From CAYSLA01 sp964431685 (GTDB taxonomy: Bacteria; Armatimonadota; UBA5829), in assembly GCA_964431685.1 (NCBI GenBank), contig CAYSLA010000126.1, positions 1 to 9,981 of the forward strand: DNA of 9,981 bases, written 5' to 3'. Positions within the stretch are counted from its first letter, which is position 1; each line of letters opens with the position of its first letter. The position numbers and the translations under genes are program-made. The notes under the pieces are model-generated. The model was not told the origin of the DNA, did no database searches, and worked only from the letters and a program-made list of their open reading frames with translations. Below, piece by piece: positions 1-5,879 of this stretch.

Positions 1-84
1 GTGGGCCCTGAATCAAGTTCAGGGTGACGTGGTACCGCCCCTGAAGCAAGTTCAGGGTGACGTGGTAAGCCCTGGAGCAAGTTC
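1..84. repeat. Tandem palindromic intergenic repeat (about 2.5 copies, about 30-33 bases each)
   Basis: Three consecutive units are visible, each built around CCCTGAA-N-CAAG-TTCAGGG. Unit 1 (palindrome 6-24) is cut by the window edge, unit 2 spans 29-61, and unit 3 (62-84) is decayed, keeping CCCTGGAGCAAGTTC but losing its right arm. Units are joined by GTGACGTGGTA-type spacers. The same element recurs inside polA: positions 7-30 and 7758-7781 differ at one base out of 24. The repeats lie directly before the AAA ATPase gene and are open in its frame, so they could be mistaken for the start of that protein. Confidence 0.85.
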
Positions 85-119
85 GATGGCGCCTAATCGG
101 GGGCTTCATATGGCCGAAC

Positions 120-125
120 AGGAGA
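120..125 (+). promoter_or_regulatory. Ribosome binding site for the AAA ATPase, favouring the start at 131
   Basis: AGGAGA lies 5 bases before the ATG at 131. The alternative ATG at 110 has only a run of G (99-103) before it, and the in-frame ATG at 86 and GTG at 29 sit in or next to repeat sequence. This makes 131 the best start, with 110 the second choice. Confidence 0.65.
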
Positions 126-130
126 ACAAG

Positions 131-1831
131 ATGACCGACGGGGCCAAAGCCCAGCCGCCCGCGGGCGGGAAGACCGTCTTGCCGGAATGGGCGATGGAGC
201 TAATAGCGCTGTACGAAAGCGGAGCGGCGAACCAGTTCATCCTGCACGGGAACGTGAACGACCGTATGATGCTTCCGCTTTCAAGCGGCAAGGAAATCGG
301 CAGCCTGACTGATTTCATCCTGAAAGCACTCATGCCTCGCTTTGATGTGGTACTGAGCTACGATGTGGGCAACGGAATCAGGATCGAGAAGGGCGGGAGC
401 ATATTCTCTCAGTGGCCGCACTTCAAGGACAATCCGGAACTCCCAAAGGCTCCCAGACCGGCCGTTGAGACCCTCACGCATTATTTCCGGTACAACGCCA
501 ATCTCGCCAAGCTCGGACGAGAGAAGTTCCAGATCGGTTGTTTCTTCAGGGCCGCTGAACTGGTGGCACCGTCGGCATACGGCGGCTTGAGCTACGACCT
601 CAATGCTCTCGCCGTGCTGATCCGAGACTGGGCAAGCGAGACCCTGCTGTCCAGACACAGCCTGGCCACGTTTCTGATTACCGAGAACCTGAATGATCTT
701 CACCCTCTGATCGTCAACAACTCACGCGCCGCACGCATCAAGTTGCCTCTGCCATCCGTCTCGGAACTCGCGGACACATTCAGGATGGTAAAGCAGACCT
801 ACCCCGCGGCGTTAAGCGAGTTTGCTGAGGATCTGATGCTGCCCGCGAGCCGGCTGGCGGGGGCGACAATGAGCGCTGTAGAGAGCCTGCTCAAGACCAA
901 GCAGCACAAGAAGCAGCCAATCCGATCCGGCGATCTTGTTGAGTTGAAGAAACAGCTTGTCGAGAACGACTGCAGCGGTCTGATAGAGTTCATTGAGTCT
1001 GAGAAGACCATGGACGACATCTACGGCTTGGATAAGGTCAAAGAGTGGCTGCGACAAGATATAGCGCTGTGGCACGCGAACGACCTGGCCGCGATGCCTA
1101 TGGGCTACTTGCTCTGCGGCCCGGTGGGCACCGGCAAGACGTTCCTGGTCGAGTGCCTGGCCGGAGAAGCCGGAGTACCGGTGGTCAAGTTCAAGAACTT
1201 CCGGGACAAGTGGGTCGGAAGCACCGAAGGCAACCTGGAGAAGATATTCCGGCTGCTGCAGGCGTTGGGCAGGTGCTACGTATTCATAGACGAGGCAGAT
1301 CAGGCGCTCGGAAGGCGAGACGCTGCATCGGGAGACTCGAACGTGTCGGGGCGAATCTACTCGATGATGGCTGAAGAAATGAGCAACACGAGAAACCGTG
1401 GGAAGATTGTGTGGGTGCTGGCATCGAGCAGGCCCGACCTCATAGAAGTTGATCTCAAACGCCCAGGCCGAGTGGACGTCAAGATACCCATATTCCCCAC
1501 CACGACCGAGGATGAGAGCTTCAACCTCATCAGGGCCCTGTGCAAGAGACGCGGTATGGACATAAGAGAGCGCTCAGTGCAGAGCCTCAGGGGCGCCTTG
1601 CCCAGACTGATGACACCTGGAGCCGCTGAGGCATTGGCTGTCAAGGTTTACCGAGTCAGCAAGACGACCGGCAAGAGCCCTGGACAGGCGCTCCGGGAAA
1701 GTCTGAGAGACTATCAGAATCCGGTGCCGCTGGACGTAATGGAATTCCAGATCAGGCTGGCAGTTCAGGAGGCCAGCGACCTTGATTTTGTTCCGGATAT
1801 GTTCAGAAAACCGGCCCGCGCGGACATATAG
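131..1831 (+). CDS. Ycf46-like AAA family ATPase
   Basis: Predicted soluble ATPase of 566 residues. The C-terminal half is a typical AAA module: Walker A GPVGTGKT (330-337), a pore-loop-like KWVGSTEGN stretch (360-368), Walker B FIDEAD (385-390), and a second-region-of-homology-like DLKRPGR (441-447) with candidate arginine fingers. Sensor 1, usually asparagine in NRPD, is serine here (SSRPD, 432-436). The first 210 residues have alternating strands and helices (ILHGNVND, then FLITENLNDL before PLPS) but no P-loop, so they look like a degenerate NTPase domain. That domain, the linker with LIEFIE (285-290), then a YGLDKVKEWL segment (298-307) leading into the AAA core, match the layout of Ycf46-type proteins known from cyanobacteria and other bacteria, where roles are poorly defined. 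Substrate and partners are unknown; no neighbour gives a clue. The frame stays open upstream to 29 only through repeat DNA. Confidence 0.85.
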   Translation: MTDGAKAQPPAGGKTVLPEWAMELIALYESGAANQFILHGNVNDRMMLPLSSGKEIGSLTDFILKALMPRFDVVLSYDVGNGIRIEKGGSIFSQWPHFKDNPELPKAPRPAVETLTHYFRYNANLAKLGREKFQIGCFFRAAELVAPSAYGGLSYDLNALAVLIRDWASETLLSRHSLATFLITENLNDLHPLIVNNSRAARIKLPLPSVSELADTFRMVKQTYPAALSEFAEDLMLPASRLAGATMSAVESLLKTKQHKKQPIRSGDLVELKKQLVENDCSGLIEFIESEKTMDDIYGLDKVKEWLRQDIALWHANDLAAMPMGYLLCGPVGTGKTFLVECLAGEAGVPVVKFKNFRDKWVGSTEGNLEKIFRLLQALGRCYVFIDEADQALGRRDAASGDSNVSGRIYSMMAEEMSNTRNRGKIVWVLASSRPDLIEVDLKRPGRVDVKIPIFPTTTEDESFNLIRALCKRRGMDIRERSVQSLRGALPRLMTPGAAEALAVKVYRVSKTTGKSPGQALRESLRDYQNPVPLDVMEFQIRLAVQEASDLDFVPDMFRKPARADI

Positions 1832-1849
1832 GACTGGTTCTGAGAAATG

Positions 1850-1876
1850 GCGATTTGACAGCAACTGACAAATCGC
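1850..1876 (+). terminator. Stem-loop after the AAA ATPase gene, possible terminator
   Basis: GCGATTTG (1850-1857) pairs perfectly with CAAATCGC (1869-1876). Inside, after an A-A mismatch, CAG and CTG form three more pairs around a CAA loop. It starts 18 bases after the stop codon, a sensible place for transcription termination or mRNA 3'-end protection. No clear U-run follows (only GTTTTG about 12 bases on), so intrinsic termination would be weak. Confidence 0.45.
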
Positions 1877-2159
1877 TGTAGAGTAACGTTTTGGGCAAGT
1901 GCGGCGCCACCGCGTACATTGAGCCAGCTAATACGACCGTCGGATTGCGGGCAGGCCGATCCGAGGTTCAACATTCCATCTGACTCTGCGCTCTGTGCGG
2001 TTGTCTCGCGACCGGACAGACAAGGTAGACCACGAAGCGTTTGGCTGAACTGCAGAGGATTGCACCTCTCCAGAGGGTTGTGAGTTTTGCATCAAGCGCT
2101 TTATTCACGGACTCACCTTGCGAGCCGCAGATTAGTTTATTGTGAACCGTGAGTTTTTC
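1877..2159. other. Non-coding stretch between the AAA ATPase and the DegT-like gene
   Basis: No reading frame here has a convincing start, ribosome site or family motif. It contains short inverted repeats: TTGTCT (2001-2006) with AGACAA (2018-2023), and three mutually exclusive arms AGAGG (2054-2058), CCTCT (2065-2069) and AGAGG (2072-2076). Their role is unknown and they may be chance. The promoter for the next gene lies at the right end of the interval. Confidence 0.5.
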
Positions 2160-2189
2160 TGTTCATTTGGTTTACTGTTGTGCTATAAT
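2160..2189 (+). promoter_or_regulatory. Extended -10 promoter upstream of the DegT-like gene
   Basis: TGCTATAAT (2181-2189) is a perfect extended -10 element. The -35 region is poor (TGTTCA at 2160-2165, 18-base spacing), as is common when the extended -10 is present. Transcription would begin near 2196, giving an untranslated leader of about 130 bases. The exact inverted 7-mers TGTGAAC (2141-2147) and GTTCACA (2190-2196) bracket the promoter, with a related GTTCAT at 2161-2166. This arrangement could serve a repressor or activator, but no binding protein can be named. Confidence 0.65.
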
Positions 2190-2312
2190 GTTCACAGCGT
2201 AGCCCAGACCATGCTCCCGGGCTGTCGCAAATAGCTAGAGATACAGGCCTAAGTCCAGCACAGCTAGACTAAACGATGGGACAACGGCTGATTCGCTCTT
2301 GACGAGCCGGAT

Positions 2313-2318
2313 GGAGGA
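2313..2318 (+). promoter_or_regulatory. Ribosome binding site of the DegT-like gene
   Basis: GGAGGA lies 6 bases before the ATG at 2325. It fixes this start over the overlapping out-of-frame possibilities. Confidence 0.85.
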
Positions 2319-2324
2319 ACAGAC

Positions 2325-3593
2325 ATGTCATCAAAACTTGCTATTCTGGGGGGTGAACGTTCGGTCCCACAGGGCTTTGCGTTCAGGCACTGGCCTGCCA
2401 TTACAAGGCAGGACGAGCTCGCGATCATTGGCTCGCTGCGGCAGCCGAATCACTTGTGGGGGCCATACTGCGAGGCACTGGAACAGCAATTTGCCCAATG
2501 GAACGGAAATCGTTTCTGCGCCGCTGTGAACAGCGGAGTCGCAGCATTGCACATGTGTGTCGCTGCGTGCGGAGTACATCCGGGAGATGAAGTCATCACC
2601 TCAGCTCTCGGTTCCCTGCCATCGGCCATGGCGATTCTGCACCACCATGGGATTCCGGTCTTCGTGGATGTCAACTGGGAAACCATGCTTATGGACCCGG
2701 AGAAGATCGAGGCGGCAATTACACCGAAGACGCGCGCTGTGATGGTTCAGCATCACTGGGGCGTGCCCTGTGATATGGATGCCATAATGACAGTCGCACG
2801 GCGCAACCAGTTGATGGTAATTGAAGACTGCACGTGTGCTCACGGCGCGCTGTACAAGGGGCGCAGGGTTGGTACCATCGGCGACTGCGCCGCATTCAGC
2901 ATGAGACAGGACTGCAATCTGTCGGTCGGCAACGGAGGACTGTTTGTCTCCGACGACCCCAACCGATTCAGCGTCGCTCGGGCGATGATGACGGCGGGTG
3001 AGTCACTGACGGGCCCCAGCTATGAAGCTAATGAAGACGGAGGGATCGGCTGGGACTACCGCATCAATGACTTGACGGCAGCCTATGCCACGGCAGCTCT
3101 GCGCAAGTTGGATCTCAACAACCGGCGCGCCCGAACGACCTGGCGCCGGATGAGTGTTGGCATGAAAGGCCTAAGGGGACTGCTCAGGGCATTCGACTCT
3201 CAGGAACAGAGAGGCAACGCATACACATACGTATTGCGCGTGGACCCGACAATAGTCGGATATGTCGGCCCCGTTGGAGTGTTCCGCGACGCGGTAGTGG
3301 CCGCACTGCGGGCTGAAGGTATCCCCTGCGGACCTGCCAAATCATTCCTGCCTGCACAGGCCCTGTTCCAGAAACAGGAAGGCTACGGCAAGGGTTGCCC
3401 TTGGAAGTGCCCCCACTCTCAGCCTGAAACGAACTACGACACGTCACAGTATCCGATAGCGTCAAGGATAGCGGCGTCCGGAATCCAGTTGGGTCTGGAA
3501 ACACATCGGCCGCCGAACGGGTCGAAGGAGATTGATGTTCTGGTGGCGGCGGTCCGGAAGGTGTTTACGAGCCTGGATCAGATAAGCGTATAG
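2325..3593 (+). CDS. DegT/DnrJ/EryC1/StrS-family PLP-fold protein lacking the catalytic lysine
   Basis: The 422-residue protein has the full-length fold of DegT-family sugar aminotransferases (PLP fold type I). Family landmarks in order are the SGVAALHM phosphate-binding region, GDEVIT, PVFVDV, the HHWGVPCDMDAI stretch, IEDCTCAHG with the Asp (D168) that contacts the PLP ring nitrogen, YKGRRVGTIGD, and NGG (202-204). Family members have lysine, the internal aldimine residue, 29 positions after that Asp, within a motif like TKNLTTGEGG. Here the aligned residue is Cys197 (DCNLSVGNGG), and the Glu of GEGG is Asn. The C-terminal part, with YGKGCPWKCPHS, resembles a DegT subgroup found in environmental bacteria. 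Without the lysine, normal transamination is not expected; it may bind a ligand, act as a dehydratase-like enzyme, or be a regulatory pseudoenzyme. There is no sugar-biosynthesis gene next to it in this window. The family call is secure; the function is open. Confidence 0.88.
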   Translation: MSSKLAILGGERSVPQGFAFRHWPAITRQDELAIIGSLRQPNHLWGPYCEALEQQFAQWNGNRFCAAVNSGVAALHMCVAACGVHPGDEVITSALGSLPSAMAILHHHGIPVFVDVNWETMLMDPEKIEAAITPKTRAVMVQHHWGVPCDMDAIMTVARRNQLMVIEDCTCAHGALYKGRRVGTIGDCAAFSMRQDCNLSVGNGGLFVSDDPNRFSVARAMMTAGESLTGPSYEANEDGGIGWDYRINDLTAAYATAALRKLDLNNRRARTTWRRMSVGMKGLRGLLRAFDSQEQRGNAYTYVLRVDPTIVGYVGPVGVFRDAVVAALRAEGIPCGPAKSFLPAQALFQKQEGYGKGCPWKCPHSQPETNYDTSQYPIASRIAASGIQLGLETHRPPNGSKEIDVLVAAVRKVFTSLDQISV

Positions 3594-3629
3594 CGGCCGT
3601 AGAACGGATATCTTCATCACTTGCAGCAA

Positions 3630-3671
3630 AGGCCGGGCCTGTCGATCTATCTGTCGACACGGACCCGGCCT
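3630..3671 (+). terminator. Long stem-loop after the DegT-like gene, possible terminator
   Basis: AGGCCGGG (3630-3637) pairs with CCCGGCCT (3664-3671), and TGTCGA (3640-3645) pairs with TCGACA (3654-3659). A small internal loop (CC against CGGA) separates the stems, and the hairpin loop has 8 bases. The stability should be high. It begins 36 bases after the stop codon. The tract that follows (CGATCTCTTG) is not a real U-run, so this may be an imperfect terminator or an RNA-stabilising structure. Confidence 0.55.
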
Positions 3672-3727
3672 CGATCTCTTGTAAGACCGCTGCACGTGCA
3701 CCAGTCGGCCAACGACGCCGCGGGAGC

Positions 3728-3752
3728 CTGTCTAGGAGTCTCTCCGACTAAT
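3728..3752. repeat. Left terminal inverted repeat of the IS remnant
   Basis: Reverse-complemented, it reads ATTAGTCGGAGAGACTCC followed by TAGACAG. It differs from the right end at four positions. Similarity stops sharply on both sides of the 25 bases. Confidence 0.75.
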
Positions 3753-3877
3753 TGGGAGGCGGTTTGAATAGCCCGCCCTCTGCGCAGTCGTTTTGGCTCT
3801 GATTGTCCGTTTTCTGTTCCCACGCGGCGTGGTTTTGCGGTTAGTGCAGCGCGGCTTCGTTCTTTAGGCTGGAGTCG

Positions 3878-4265
3878 TCAGGATGTCAAGCGTGTGAGTC
3901 GGTTCGTCGGTTCAATTTGCTTCTTGGCCTGCTTGACCGACGCGGTGGCACCATACCGAAACAGCTTCAAGAGGTTGTGCGCTGCACAAACGAAGCTCCA
4001 GGTCTTCCTCAAGCCTCGTAGCCATCTTGCGAGAAGAAAACACCCCTGTGCAGTAAGCGTAAAACAGCACCTTAGTCATCATACCAGGATGGTAAGACGG
4101 GTAGCCGCGCATTCTTTCATGAACATCCTCGATCTCCGAGATATCCATCGCATCAACAGCATCGCTGATGAAATACGCCAAGTGTCCATCGGAAAGCCAG
4201 TCTTGCATCGAAGGAGGCAATAGAAACTGCTGGTCGGGATTGTAGGGTCGGTATGTCCTACTCAT
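3878..4265 (-). pseudogene. IS1182-like transposase, N- and C-terminal ends fused out of frame by an internal deletion
   Basis: Reading leftwards from the ATG at 4265, the first 88 or so residues (MSRTYRPYNPDQQFLLPP, then DWLSDGHLAYFISD, YPSYHPGMMTKVL, SSRKMATRLEED) match the N-terminal domain (DUF772/InsH-N type) of IS1182-like transposases. The match ends near 4002. From about 4000 to the stop at 3878-3880 another frame reads WSFVCAAHNLLKLFRYGATA, then SVKQAKKQIEPTNRL and a stop, the usual C-terminal end of these enzymes. The central catalytic region with its DDE residues is therefore gone, probably several hundred codons, and the two ends are in different frames. In the starting frame a chimeric 117-codon protein ending at 3912 could be read, but it has no catalytic part. 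It lies inside the element with inverted repeats. Confidence 0.85.
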
Positions 4266-4345
4266 ACATACTAGTTCGACCTACACACCACATCTTCATT
4301 CTATAATCAGCAGACAATACCTCATTCCTTTTCGCAGAGGCGGCG

Positions 4346-4370
4346 ATTACTCGGACAGACTCCCAGGCAG
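4346..4370. repeat. Right terminal inverted repeat of the IS remnant
   Basis: It begins ATTACTCGGACAGACTCC and ends CAGGCAG, the mirror partner of 3728-3752. It lies 80 bases beyond the transposase start codon, a plausible distance for an IS end. Confidence 0.75.
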
Positions 4371-4448
4371 AGTGAACCATACCAAGAGATATCCGAGCCA
4401 AGAAAGAAACTACACACTCCAGAAGGAGTGACGCATTTGCGGCAGAGT

Positions 4449-4478
4449 TTGCGGGGGATGGGGCGAGTGTGCTATAAT
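4449..4478 (+). promoter_or_regulatory. Promoter of tRNA-Pro
   Basis: TATAAT (4473-4478) is preceded by TGC, giving the same extended -10 TGCTATAAT as the promoter at 2181. A weak -35 (TTGCGG, 4449-4454) sits 18 bases upstream. Start of transcription near 4485 leaves a leader of only about 7 bases before the tRNA. Confidence 0.75.
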
Positions 4479-4491
4479 CATTCCCGGTCGG

Positions 4492-4569
<78 letters not shown>

Positions 4570-4604
4570 CTTCTTGTCGGATTGTTTCCCCTCACTTTCT
4601 GTCG

Positions 4605-5879
4605 CTATCCCTGCGACTGCTCCCGCACTGTGTCCGCACCGGATCGCGGAGGTCTTATGCGCGAGTAGACCGCAAGCGCCATCCCGGATATCAGCCCGAT
4701 AGTCCCACACACCATGAACACTCCTTCGAGCCGCATTCCACCTGCCAGAAGCCGGTTGTGAAGGAGCCCGACAAGGACCGTAGACACAGTTGAAACCACG
4801 CTCATCAGCGCGAATGCGCTGTCGCGCAGGCGGCCCGGCACGCTGGAGTTGACCCCTGCGGACATCGATCCCCAGTTCATTCCGTGGGCAGTGAAGTAAA
4901 GTGCATAGAACGCCACAAACAGGCCCATCTCCCGCGCAAAGCCGATCGAAGCGACGAACAGACCCGACAGCCCAATTCCCACTCCCAGAACCGTAACCGC
5001 GTTGAGGCGGTCTATCCTGCGCGCCAGAACTAACAGCACCAGCATCGACGGCAGCCGGCCAAGGGCAACAATCAGCCCGATAGCGTGCTCCGGCAGGTGA
5101 AACACGTCCCTGCCGAGGTTGGGGTATAGCTGGTTGGCTGTGTGCCAGTTATAAGGAGCGCTGAACACGCCAAGAACCAGTATTGCCAGGAACGGCCCGC
5201 GCAGGAGCGCCGATATATCACTCCTGCTGAGCTTGGTCAGTTGCGTGACCTTTGTCTCCTGTCTTGACTTCATCCCGCGTGAGAGATAGGCGAATGCCAC
5301 CGCGCAGACAACACACACCGCCGAGAAGACATAGAAGCCGCCTCGGAAGCTCAACGCTTCTATCAGATAGCCGCCGCCCATCAGGCTCGCAGTCATCAAG
5401 ATGACGCTCAGAAACATAACCGACGCGAACGCCTTGCCGGCCTGCTTGCCGCACACATCCGCGATCAGTGGAAACAAAGCGACGTCGGAGGTGACCGGGC
5501 CAAAACTGGCAAGCACCATCAGCCCAAGGATTGCAGAGAAACTCGTTGTAAGACCAAGTAATCCGTAGAAAAGGGCTCCGAGCAGCATACCAAGGATGAC
5601 CACTCCCCTTCTGCCGATTCTCGACGATAGCTCGATGATCAGGCCAGGCATGAGCACCATGCCGCCGGTGAAAAAGAGAGTTGCAGCAGTCCACTGCTCG
5701 TTGGATTTGCCCAGATCGCGGACCAGATAGCCGTTCACAAACGTATAGAGGCCAAACCAGACGATGTTACTCGTAATGAGCGCCGGTATCGCAGCTAGCA
5801 TCACGCTCTGCAGCACTGCGCGTGACGAGGGCGGCTGACTCTCCACGCGCTTCGGAGGTATCGGTCTGTCCATTGCCAT
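4605..5879 (-). CDS. Major facilitator superfamily (MFS) transporter
   Basis: A 424-residue integral membrane protein with about twelve hydrophobic segments, six on each side of a basic central loop (about 201-226, GMKSRQETK). The loop between segments 2 and 3 carries a family-like ELSSRIGRRG (83-92), matching the MFS pattern of an R-x-G-R-R turn. This supports proton-coupled or facilitated transport across the inner membrane, but the substrate cannot be read from the sequence. The ATG at 5879-5877 overlaps the polA stop as TAATG, so translation is probably coupled to polA. A second ATG two codons later (5873) is an equally good candidate. The frame stays open further upstream only inside polA, so a longer protein is unlikely. 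It is the last gene of the sppA-polA unit and converges on tRNA-Pro. Confidence 0.88.
   Translation of the reverse strand: MAMDRPIPPKRVESQPPSSRAVLQSVMLAAIPALITSNIVWFGLYTFVNGYLVRDLGKSNEQWTAATLFFTGGMVLMPGLIIELSSRIGRRGVVILGMLLGALFYGLLGLTTSFSAILGLMVLASFGPVTSDVALFPLIADVCGKQAGKAFASVMFLSVILMTASLMGGGYLIEALSFRGGFYVFSAVCVVCAVAFAYLSRGMKSRQETKVTQLTKLSRSDISALLRGPFLAILVLGVFSAPYNWHTANQLYPNLGRDVFHLPEHAIGLIVALGRLPSMLVLLVLARRIDRLNAVTVLGVGIGLSGLFVASIGFAREMGLFVAFYALYFTAHGMNWGSMSAGVNSSVPGRLRDSAFALMSVVSTVSTVLVGLLHNRLLAGGMRLEGVFMVCGTIGLISGMALAVYSRIRPPRSGADTVREQSQG

Larger units (their letters stand above)
3728..4370 (-). mobile_element. Internally deleted insertion sequence (IS1182-like) with terminal inverted repeats
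   Basis: The 643-base unit is bounded by 25-base imperfect inverted repeats, 3728-3752 and 4346-4370, which match at 21 of 25 positions when one is reverse-complemented. Between them lies a broken minus-strand transposase gene that keeps only its two ends. No target-site duplication is evident directly outside the repeats. With both ends retained and no working transposase, the element is a non-autonomous, MITE-like derivative that only a related transposase elsewhere could move. Family assignment rests on the transposase N-terminus. Confidence 0.75.

Noticed and set aside
1..84. CRISPR array at the left edge
   Set aside because: The units are palindromic and joined by near-identical spacers of about 11-14 bases, not unique 30-base spacers, and no cas gene is present. 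The same unit occurs singly in polA.
1765..1974. A minus-strand frame of 69 codons at the end of the AAA ATPase gene
   Set aside because: Half of it is antisense to the ATPase, and it has no ribosome site or family motif.
3894..4223. A + strand frame of 109 codons across the IS remnant
   Set aside because: It is the shadow of the minus-strand transposase fragments, whose protein matches are clear. It has no family motif or ribosome site.
4415..4430. Small hairpin CACTCC-AGAA-GGAGTG upstream of the tRNA-Pro promoter
   Set aside because: The stem has only 6 pairs and no adjacent U-run. No gene in the right place needs a terminator, so it is probably chance.
4602..4618. GTCGC...GCGAC hairpin as a terminator between tRNA-Pro and the MFS gene
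   Set aside because: Only 5 pairs, partly inside the MFS coding end, and no U-run on either strand.
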